A program made the position numbers and the translations under genes. A stretch of 64,000 nt of DNA. Origin: Clostridium sp. AF15-31. Its GTDB lineage: Bacteria; Bacillota; Clostridia; Lachnospirales; Lachnospiraceae. Location: NCBI RefSeq assembly GCF_003461625.1, contig NZ_QTXL01000006.1, positions 1 through 64,000 of the forward strand, read 5' to 3'. The notes beneath the pieces are model-generated. The model ran no database searches and was not told the origin of the DNA. It saw nothing but the letters and a program-made list of their open reading frames with translations. Of this stretch, positions 9,225 to 18,060 are shown in pieces (positions within the stretch are counted from its first letter, which is position 1; each line of letters opens with the position of its first letter).

Positions 9225-9428
9225 ATGAAATTTATTTACAATGCTTTTGTTTTAAACCATATTGAATATGCGAAGATTTATAGTGAAATAAATACGAATT
9301 ACAGTAAATATAAAAATAAACCTTTTGCAGTTCTTGCATCATATGGAATTGATAACAGACCATATTGGTATTATTTTGAGAACCATGGCTATAATGAATA
9401 CAATATTTATATGCGTGTTGAGATGTAA
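9225..9428 (+). CDS. small hypothetical protein, 67 aa
   Basis: 67-residue protein rich in Tyr, Asn and Ile, without signal peptide or obvious motif. AGAGG precedes the ATG by about 7 bases, and a second small gene follows after 11 bases, so the pair looks like a real two-gene unit. AT content is clearly higher than in cysK or the next membrane-protein gene, which hints at acquisition. I do not recognise the family and propose no function. Confidence 0.55.
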   Translation: MKFIYNAFVLNHIEYAKIYSEINTNYSKYKNKPFAVLASYGIDNRPYWYYFENHGYNEYNIYMRVEM

Positions 9429-9439
9429 GGAGGATGAAT

Positions 9440-9655
9440 ATGGAGGAATTAACAGCTTTATTAAATGCTATTGATGATTCTTATTATGATTTTGTTTCAG
9501 CAATGATAAATTATGCAGCGAAAAAACCAACAAGACAAAAATTATTAGTTGATTATATTAAAAATACTCCAAATTTAAAATCTTCTGATGTCGTAAGATT
9601 CGTTTCGGAGCAAAATGATTTTTTTGAGGATGCTGCATATATGGAAGTTGGGTAA
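9440..9655 (+). CDS. small hypothetical protein, 71 aa
   Basis: 71-residue acidic, mostly helical protein (MEELTALLNAIDDSYYDFV...). AAGGAGG at 9428-9434 overlaps the previous stop and points to ATG 9440 rather than the ATG at 9434. It is probably translated together with the preceding 67-residue protein. A partner pair of this size could be a toxin-antitoxin or immunity-type unit, but nothing in the sequence proves that. The next gene starts 28 bases downstream. Confidence 0.6.
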   Translation: MEELTALLNAIDDSYYDFVSAMINYAAKKPTRQKLLVDYIKNTPNLKSSDVVRFVSEQNDFFEDAAYMEVG

Positions 9656-9683
9656 CAATAGATAAAAAATACGGAGTAATAAG

Positions 9684-10709
9684 TTGAGTATGAAGAAATT
9701 AACAGAAACACAGAAAAGTATTATAAAGTGGGCATTTGTGCTGGTGCTTCTCGGCTTGATCGTCTATGTGTTCCGGGATATGGCAGGACCGATCGCAAAG
9801 CAGCTTGTGAAGACAAGCCCTTGGATCGTCGTGCTGATCCTTGTGGCGACATTGCTGTATGGTGTGTTTGAGAGTACGATCACGATGTTATTTGCCAGAC
9901 AGTATAATCCGACGTTTACATTCAGACAGGCGTTTGGAATGACATATTTTGTGTCATTTTACAGAACGGCGACGCTTGGAAGCGGAGCGGGTGTGTCGGC
10001 TCTGGTTTACCTGAATGAGTATGGAGTGAAGACATCAGAAGCATTTGGTATGTATATGATTGAATATGCAGTGCACAAATTAAGCATCGGAATCATGGCG
10101 GTGATCCTGTATCTGCTGCATTTCCATTATATGAATGAAACCTTTGCGGAATATGAAGCATATATTGGAATTGGATTTGTGGCTACGGTTATTATTACGA
10201 TATGTTTACTGTTGTTTGTATGTGCCGGATGGTTCCATCAGATCTTAAAGAAGCTGATGGATCTGGTGAATTACAAAGGACGATTTACAGAAAAGTTTGA
10301 TAAAATCAAAGAACAGTGTGATATCATGGAAACGGAATCAAAGAAATTGCTGCGCCATTGGAAGCTGCTGCTTGGCGTTCTGCTGATCAACATTTGTAAA
10401 TTTTCCTGCTGGTTTATGATTCCGTATATCGTACTGTACAAGAGCGGTGCATTTTCGCCGGATGTGGCACTGGCGATCACGACGGTATCAGTCATGCTGG
10501 CGGCAGTTATTCCTACGCCTGCAGGAATCGGTTCCAGTGAGTTTGTAATGATCGCAATGTTTGGTGCGATCGTGGGAAGTGCGAAAGCAGGAGCTATGGC
10601 ACTGCTATACCGTTTTGCAACATTTGTATTTCCATGTGCGCTGGGCGCGGCCTATGCAGCGAAGTTTGCAGTTATAAAACAGAGAAAGAATAAGAAGAAG
10701 GAAGTCTGA
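9684..10709 (+). CDS. lysylphosphatidylglycerol synthase TM-region/UPF0104 family membrane protein
   Basis: Integral membrane protein (341 aa) with about eight hydrophobic segments, matching the flippase-like TM region of MprF/AglD (UPF0104). Signatures are TPAGIGSSEF near residue 275 and the helix preceding it. The soluble lysyl-transferase domain of MprF is absent, so it probably moves or acts on a lipid-linked substrate rather than charging phosphatidylglycerol. The start is TTG 9684 (GGAG 7 bases upstream) or ATG 9690. The Lys-rich tail (KQRKNKKKEV) is cytoplasmic by the positive-inside rule. It lies 90 bases before the GTPase gene. Substrate unknown. Confidence 0.82.
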   Translation: MSMKKLTETQKSIIKWAFVLVLLGLIVYVFRDMAGPIAKQLVKTSPWIVVLILVATLLYGVFESTITMLFARQYNPTFTFRQAFGMTYFVSFYRTATLGSGAGVSALVYLNEYGVKTSEAFGMYMIEYAVHKLSIGIMAVILYLLHFHYMNETFAEYEAYIGIGFVATVIITICLLLFVCAGWFHQILKKLMDLVNYKGRFTEKFDKIKEQCDIMETESKKLLRHWKLLLGVLLINICKFSCWFMIPYIVLYKSGAFSPDVALAITTVSVMLAAVIPTPAGIGSSEFVMIAMFGAIVGSAKAGAMALLYRFATFVFPCALGAAYAAKFAVIKQRKNKKKEV

Positions 10710-10799
10710 CCCGTATGAAATGTGGGACGGATGGAAAAATATCCGTCAGCTATATGCTCGATATGATATATGATGGACAGAAACAGGATAAATACAGAT

Positions 10800-13502
10800 A
10801 TGAAAAAGTTGGTGGTGGGTATTCTTGCCCATGTTGATTCGGGAAAAACTACATTATCGGAAGCCATGTTATATACGGCAGGCAAGATCCGTAAGCTTGG
10901 ACGGGTGGATCATAAGGATGCTTATCTGGATACGGATGCACAGGAGCGGGAGCGTGGGATCACGATATTTTCTAAGCAGGCGGTATTTACATATGATGGC
11001 ATGGAGATTACACTGCTTGATACGCCGGGACATGTTGATTTCTCGGCGGAAATGGAACGAACCTTACAGGTGCTTGACTATGCGATTCTTGTCATTAATG
11101 GCATGGACGGGGTACAGAGTCATACCGATACGTTATGGAAGCTGTTGAAGCGGTACGAGATTCCGACATTTATATTTGTAAATAAGATGGACATGGAAGG
11201 GACAGATAAAGATGCTGTTTTCCAAAATATACGAAAAAAGCTGGATGGGGATTGCGTTGATTTCTCATCCGGGGACAGAGATGAACAGATCGCGATGGCA
11301 GACGAGAGACTGTTAGATACCTATCTGGATAGTGGTATGGTTGAGGTAGAAGATATCACCGAAGCAATTCTTGACAGAAAGATATTTCCTTGTTTCTGGG
11401 GATCGGCACTCAAACTCTCCGGTGTGCAGGAATTATTGGATGCGATGAATACCTATATGGTGATGCCTGCATATAATGCAGAATTTGGCGGACGGATCTT
11501 CAAGATATCGAGAGATGCAAAAGGGGAACGTCTTACCTATATGAAGGTGACCGGAGGAAGCTTAAAGTGCAGAGAGCAGATCGAGGGAACCGAAGGAAAA
11601 GTCAATCAGATACGGATTTATTCCGGTGCGCGTTACGAGACGGTAGAGGAGGCTTCTGCCGGAACGATATGTGCGGTCACCGGGCTTGGTGAGACATCCG
11701 CAGGTCAGGGCGTTGGATGTGAACAGGAAAATGTATTTGCCGGACTGGAACCTGTGTTATCCTATAAAGTCAGCTATCCGGAGGACAAGGATGCAGTTGT
11801 CGTGCTCCGGGATATCAGGCAGTTAGAGGAAGAAGAACCGGAGTTACATGTTGAGTTTGCACAGGAGACCGGAGAGATCTTTGTGAAGGTTATGGGACAG
11901 GTGCAGCTTCAGGTGCTGACACAGATTATAAAAGACAGATTTGGCTATCTCATATCATTTGGTATGGGAAGGATCATATATAAAGAGACACTTGCAGAAC
12001 CGGTAATGGGAGTCGGACATTTTGAGCCGCTTCGTCACTATGCCGAAGTGCATTTGCTGATGGAACCGTTGGAGCCGGGAAGTGGCATGCAGTTTGATAC
12101 GATATGCAGCGAGGATGTACTCGATAAGAACTGGCAGCGGCTGATCCTGACACATCTGGAAGAAAAGGAATACCGGGGCGTGCTGACAGGCGCACCGATC
12201 ACGGATATGAAGATCACGGTGACTGCAGGACGGGCACATCAGAAGCACACAGAGGGCGGTGATTTCCGTCAGGCGACATATCGTGCAGTAAGGCAGGGGC
12301 TTATGATGGGAGAATGCAGGCTGTTAGAACCCGTGTATGCGTTCCGACTGGAGATTCCTACAGAGATGACCGGTCGGGCAATGAACGATATCACACGGAT
12401 GCATGGACGATTCGCACAGCCGGAGATCGAGGGTGAAATGAGTATCCTGACAGGAACTGCACCGGTTGCTACGATGCAGGAGTACCAGCAGGATGTAACG
12501 GCATATACCAGAGGACAGGGTAAGTTATCCTGTACCTTGCAGGGATATGAGCCATGCCACAATGAAGATGAAGTGCTGGCGGCAAGTACCTATGATCCGG
12601 AGCTTGATATGGCAAATCCGGCATCATCGGTATTCTGTGCACATGGAGCCGGATATATCGTGGACTGGTACGATGTGTATGATATGATGCATGTAAAAGA
12701 AGATCCGGGATTTGCACTTGCAGGAATGGAAGATGTCCTGCGGAATATAACGTCAGAGCCTACTGAGGCAGACGAGGATAACCGAAAACGGATGGCGCGC
12801 GAGCAGCAGGACGCAGGTGCTCCGGTGTATGATGAGAAAGAGTTAGAGGATATATTTGTCCGCACTTATGGTTCAAACAGCCGGGAAAATGCAGCTTATA
12901 ATAAAGCAGGTTTCAATCGGCATAATAAGAGTGTATCGGAAGCGGACTGGTATGTGAAAAAGGCGGCAGAACATGGTAAAAGCAAAACTGCCGGTGCGCA
13001 GACACCGTCTGTCGGCTCAAAGACAGCGGATACCGGAATTGCCAGACCCGGAGCATACAGGAAGCAAAAGGGCGAGAAAGAATATCTGTTAGTTGATGGG
13101 TATAATGTGATATTTGCATGGGATGACCTGAAAGCACTGGCGGCGGTGAACATCGACAGTGCCAGAGATAAGCTGATCGATGTTATGTCGAATTATCAGG
13201 GCTATGTCGGCTGCGAGCTGATCCTCGTATTTGATGCGTATAAGGTGAAACAGAATCCGGGCAGCATCACAAAGCATGGAAATATCCATGTGGTCTATAC
13301 GAAGGAAGCAGAGACTGCTGATATGTATATAGAAAAGACGACACATGAGCTTGGCAGAAAATATAAGGTGACGGTTGCCTCCTCAGATGGACTGGAACAG
13401 TTGATCATCATGGGGCAGGGCGCACTTCGGATGTCCTCCCGTGGGCTTCGGGAAGAAGTAGAACGTGTGAACCAGATTTTGAGAAATGATTATCTCAAAT
13501 AA
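10800..13502 (+). CDS. TetM/EF-G-like translational GTPase fused to C-terminal NYN (Rae1/YacP-like) nuclease domain
   Basis: 900-residue fusion. Residues 1-650 are an EF-G/ribosomal-protection GTPase: G1 AHVDSGKTT (10-18), G2 GIT (53-55), G3 DTPGHVD (74-80), G4 NKMD (128-131), then domains II-V. After a charged linker (about 655-755) a NYN/PIN-like domain (761-900) starts with LLVDGYNVIF and contains LVFDAYK, EAETADMYIE and VASSDGLEQ, the pattern of YacP/Rae1, a ribosome-associated endonuclease that cuts mRNA in the A site. I prefer ATG 10800 (AGGA upstream); an ATG at 10770 has no ribosome site. The fusion suggests a factor that enters the A site of stalled ribosomes and cuts mRNA. Tetracycline resistance is not shown by the sequence. 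Confidence 0.88.
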   Translation: MKKLVVGILAHVDSGKTTLSEAMLYTAGKIRKLGRVDHKDAYLDTDAQERERGITIFSKQAVFTYDGMEITLLDTPGHVDFSAEMERTLQVLDYAILVINGMDGVQSHTDTLWKLLKRYEIPTFIFVNKMDMEGTDKDAVFQNIRKKLDGDCVDFSSGDRDEQIAMADERLLDTYLDSGMVEVEDITEAILDRKIFPCFWGSALKLSGVQELLDAMNTYMVMPAYNAEFGGRIFKISRDAKGERLTYMKVTGGSLKCREQIEGTEGKVNQIRIYSGARYETVEEASAGTICAVTGLGETSAGQGVGCEQENVFAGLEPVLSYKVSYPEDKDAVVVLRDIRQLEEEEPELHVEFAQETGEIFVKVMGQVQLQVLTQIIKDRFGYLISFGMGRIIYKETLAEPVMGVGHFEPLRHYAEVHLLMEPLEPGSGMQFDTICSEDVLDKNWQRLILTHLEEKEYRGVLTGAPITDMKITVTAGRAHQKHTEGGDFRQATYRAVRQGLMMGECRLLEPVYAFRLEIPTEMTGRAMNDITRMHGRFAQPEIEGEMSILTGTAPVATMQEYQQDVTAYTRGQGKLSCTLQGYEPCHNEDEVLAASTYDPELDMANPASSVFCAHGAGYIVDWYDVYDMMHVKEDPGFALAGMEDVLRNITSEPTEADEDNRKRMAREQQDAGAPVYDEKELEDIFVRTYGSNSRENAAYNKAGFNRHNKSVSEADWYVKKAAEHGKSKTAGAQTPSVGSKTADTGIARPGAYRKQKGEKEYLLVDGYNVIFAWDDLKALAAVNIDSARDKLIDVMSNYQGYVGCELILVFDAYKVKQNPGSITKHGNIHVVYTKEAETADMYIEKTTHELGRKYKVTVASSDGLEQLIIMGQGALRMSSRGLREEVERVNQILRNDYLK

Positions 13503-13771
13503 AACGGACATGTTTCTGGTATGATCCTGAAAAGATATTAGAGGGAATCGATTCCAAAACAGCTATATGTATGAAATTTGTTAAAAATAGAATGAAAAAG
13601 TGAGCATTCTTTTCACAAAATTATATTATATAGATAAAAATATTTGGAATGTTTAAATAAATTTGGAAAAAATAACCAAAGAAAACCATATATTCCTTGA
13701 AGTTAATAACAAAATCTGCTAAAGTGAATAGTATGAGCGTACGAATTCAGATGAGATATGGAGGAGGAAGT

Positions 13772-16111
13772 ATGGGAAATAAATTATTTGTAAGACAGAT
13801 GAAGAGAACCGTTGCCTGCGTTGCGGCAGCAGCTACTGTTTTCTCAATGAATCCGGCAGGACTTCCGTATGCAGGGGGACAGGCTGGGGCATTTGTTGTA
13901 GATGCAGCGACTGAGAGTACGGCAGTGGAGATCAGTACATATGAACAGTTTGCAGCTTTTGCAAAAGCGGTAAATGCAGGTACGGCAGAGGCATATGCAA
14001 GTGTAAAGTTGACAGCGGATATTACGATACCGGCAGGAACCACATGGACACCGATCGGTAGTGCAGCTAATCCATATACGGGAGTATTTGATGGGGATGG
14101 ACATACAGTATCAGGACTTACGGCAAGTATAACGGCTGCAAAATATAGTCCTGAAGCTCCGTTTGGTTTATTTGGAAAGACACAGGGAGCAACGATCAAG
14201 AATCTGAAGATGAGTGATACGTCACTTACTGGAGCGTCATATGCGGGCATTGGTATTTTATGCGGTCTGGCTGAGAAGACCGAGATCAGCGGATGTACGA
14301 TTGATAGCAGTTGTTCAATCGTAAGTGATGGTGCATTGATTGGTGGTCTGGCATGTATGCTTACAGGAAGTACGGTTAAGGATTGTGTGGTTGCTGCGGA
14401 CATTCAGTTGAATGGACAGGCACCGTCTGGTGGTTATGTTTATCAGGCAAATGGTTCCCAAATTATTAACAGTGTGTTTAAGGGAACGATCAAGGGCACT
14501 GGTGCAATTGTATATACGGGTGGATTTGTTGGAATTAATAATGGTCTGATTGCAAACTGTATCTATTCAGGTTCAATGACTGCGGTTGCTTTTACAACCT
14601 GTAGTGCTTTTGCAGGAGAGGCATCGAATTCAGGAGCGATAGTTAACTGTTTCGCAAATGGTAAGTTTTCATTAACGGATGGTTCAACAGGTACTGCAAC
14701 AGGTATTTTCAGAGGAAGTGGAAATGATAATAAAGTTGCAAACTGTATTGCAAATACTGCTATGGAACCGATGAATCTGATAGGCGTAGCAGGCAATGTT
14801 ACCGATTGCGTATTCATGGAGCCATCAGAGATCGCAGCCGGTAATGCTTCTTACAAATTGAATGGATATGCAGCTTCTTTGGAAGATGCTGAGAAGGAAG
14901 AATACCATGCATCCGAATGGAAATCTTTTGTAGAAACAGACAATGGTTCATTGACATTCAGTTCAGAAACCAAGGTTACAAGAAAAGTAACATTTTATGA
15001 TACAGACAATAATGTGATCAGCGGCGGTTCAAACTTCATGGAGGAGGGCGCAAAGCTCGTATATCCGGAGGCAGCAGATCCTTCCTATATTGCATGGGTA
15101 GACAGCAAGGGAAGAATATATGATAAGAATTCAGTTGTTGGTTCTGAGGATCTGGAGCTGTATCCATTGACAGAAGGTTATGTGGATTCACTGTTGAATA
15201 TAAAACAGGTATCGATCACACTGGATAGTGATATTTCTCTGGTATATCTGGTAGATCCGGCTGTTCTGGAACGTTATCAGAATGCGACAATTGTGTACCG
15301 GGATGCATCCGGAACAGTACAGGGAGCATCGGGCTTGTCAAAAGAACTTACAAAGACTGTAAATGGCAAGACATATCTGTATGGAGAGTTTACAGGAATT
15401 GCAGCAAAGGAAATGACGAAAGATATAACAGCAACGCTTGAAGGTACCAGTGATGGTGGAATGACAAATTGCTACAGCAAGGCTTATACAACCAGTGTTG
15501 CTGATTATGCAAAACGGCTGATCGCAATGGATGGCACAAGTAAAGTATTAAAGACACTGTTGGTTGATCTGGTAAACTATGGTGCATCCGCTCAGACCTA
15601 TTTTGGATATAACACTTCAGATCTGGCAAATGCAGATTTTGATGATTATCAGACCTATGCGAGTGCAAAACATTCATTAACAGGATTTACAAATTCCGGA
15701 AGCTCAGTCACTAATTCCGGTAATGTAAAGATCAGTGGACGAACATTGGTGCTTGAGAACCGTGTTGGTATTGCGGTGATCATTGATACATCTGAATATG
15801 AAGGGAATATTGCTGATATTACGATCAATGTCAACGGAACAGGAGTTTCAGATGTTATAGCAGGTCAGGATCTAAAGCCATATGGCACAAACAAATATTA
15901 TGGTGTTACATATGAGATCCTTCCGACAAAGATGGATGAAACTTATACATTTACAGTTCAGGTAAATGGTGAAGCGTCAGCACGTATGACCTATGGTATA
16001 TCTGCTTATGCCTATAATATGAGAAACAACAGCAATACAAAGCTGGTTGCATTACTGCAGGACATCATGGAATACGGTAATTCCGCATTAAACTACTGGC
16101 TTGCAAACTAA
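13772..16111 (+). CDS. secreted surface protein with GLUG-like beta-helix repeats
   Basis: 779-residue exported protein. I use ATG 13772, directly behind GGAGGAGG (13760-13768), rather than an earlier in-frame ATG. The signal region (KRTVACVAAAATVFSMNPAG) is followed by GLUG-like repeats (about 60-340: GGFVG, IANCIY, IVNCFANG), a strand-rich middle (about 360-480, KVTFYDTDNNVISGG), and a C-terminal domain with TLLVDLVNYGASAQTYF and DIMEYGNSALNYWLAN, repeated half-motifs common in Lachnospiraceae surface proteins. No sortase motif is visible. A 38-residue peptide gene follows by 54 bases, probably in one transcript. The 269 bases upstream are AT-rich and hold no gene. Function: probably cell-surface contact or carbohydrate binding. 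Confidence 0.82.
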   Translation: MGNKLFVRQMKRTVACVAAAATVFSMNPAGLPYAGGQAGAFVVDAATESTAVEISTYEQFAAFAKAVNAGTAEAYASVKLTADITIPAGTTWTPIGSAANPYTGVFDGDGHTVSGLTASITAAKYSPEAPFGLFGKTQGATIKNLKMSDTSLTGASYAGIGILCGLAEKTEISGCTIDSSCSIVSDGALIGGLACMLTGSTVKDCVVAADIQLNGQAPSGGYVYQANGSQIINSVFKGTIKGTGAIVYTGGFVGINNGLIANCIYSGSMTAVAFTTCSAFAGEASNSGAIVNCFANGKFSLTDGSTGTATGIFRGSGNDNKVANCIANTAMEPMNLIGVAGNVTDCVFMEPSEIAAGNASYKLNGYAASLEDAEKEEYHASEWKSFVETDNGSLTFSSETKVTRKVTFYDTDNNVISGGSNFMEEGAKLVYPEAADPSYIAWVDSKGRIYDKNSVVGSEDLELYPLTEGYVDSLLNIKQVSITLDSDISLVYLVDPAVLERYQNATIVYRDASGTVQGASGLSKELTKTVNGKTYLYGEFTGIAAKEMTKDITATLEGTSDGGMTNCYSKAYTTSVADYAKRLIAMDGTSKVLKTLLVDLVNYGASAQTYFGYNTSDLANADFDDYQTYASAKHSLTGFTNSGSSVTNSGNVKISGRTLVLENRVGIAVIIDTSEYEGNIADITINVNGTGVSDVIAGQDLKPYGTNKYYGVTYEILPTKMDETYTFTVQVNGEASARMTYGISAYAYNMRNNSNTKLVALLQDIMEYGNSALNYWLAN

Positions 16112-16165
16112 GGAAGATAAGATATTAATATAAAGATATAGGAAATATAAGGAGGGTTTTAAAAC

Positions 16166-16282
16166 ATGAAAAAGCAGTATGAATCACCGGTTATGGAGAT
16201 CGTAGAATTTGAGGCAGAGGATATTATTACAACTTCAGGTAATATGCTTCCAACAGATCCAGCAAGCCAGATGTTGGAATAA
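16166..16282 (+). CDS. 38-aa peptide with EDIITTSG motif
   Basis: A short gene encoding MKKQYESPVMEIVEFEAEDI-ITTSGNMLPTDPASQMLE. AAGGAGGG (16149-16155) stands 10 bases before the ATG, and a strong bidirectional terminator follows. The plan (basic start, P-x-(M/V)-E-(I/V)-V-E-F, acidic stretch, D-(I/V)-I-T-T-S-G, small polar tail) is one I have seen as short proteins in gut Firmicutes, often near surface proteins; that is recollection, not a search. It has no signal peptide. It could be a precursor peptide or a small regulatory partner of the preceding surface protein. Existence as a gene is well supported; function is unknown. Confidence 0.8.
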   Translation: MKKQYESPVMEIVEFEAEDIITTSGNMLPTDPASQMLE

Positions 16283-16358
16283 AAAAAGCTAAATGTATAA
16301 AATACAAAATATAGTCACAATATGAAATTGTTTATTATAATATAACAGTTAACACAAT

Positions 16359-16409
16359 AAAATACGGGGGCAGGGAAGTCTTATACCAAAACCTGCCTCC
16401 GTATTTTGT
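16359..16409. terminator. bidirectional terminator after peptide gene
   Basis: AAAATACGGGGGCAGG pairs with CCTGCCTCCGTATTTT, with A and T runs on the two sides, so it can stop transcription both ways. Confidence 0.88.
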
Positions 16410-16487
16410 TCATTTGTTATGGTAACGAGGAAAACGCAGCATAAGACAGGCAGAAGTTAGAACAGCCTGAGAAATTGTTATTTATAA

Positions 16488-17981
<1,494 letters not shown>

Positions 17982-18060
17982 AATCACAATTTAGTAGATA
18001 GAATTTGTGAGCTGTTTTCAGATGAACAGAAAATAGTTACAAATAGCAGGAGATAAAAAT

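Noticed and set aside
9225..9655. Toxin-antitoxin pair
   Set aside because: Two tiny adjacent genes fit by size, but no motif of a known toxin or DNA-binding antitoxin can be seen.
10800..13502. Calling this gene a tetracycline resistance determinant
   Set aside because: The TetM-like part is clear, but the protein has an added nuclease domain and no resistance-loop evidence; resistance cannot be claimed.
13747..14403. Long antisense open frame (218 codons) opposite the second surface protein
   Set aside because: It is a shadow of a repetitive Ala/Thr/Gly-rich gene; it has no ribosome site and reads as low-complexity.
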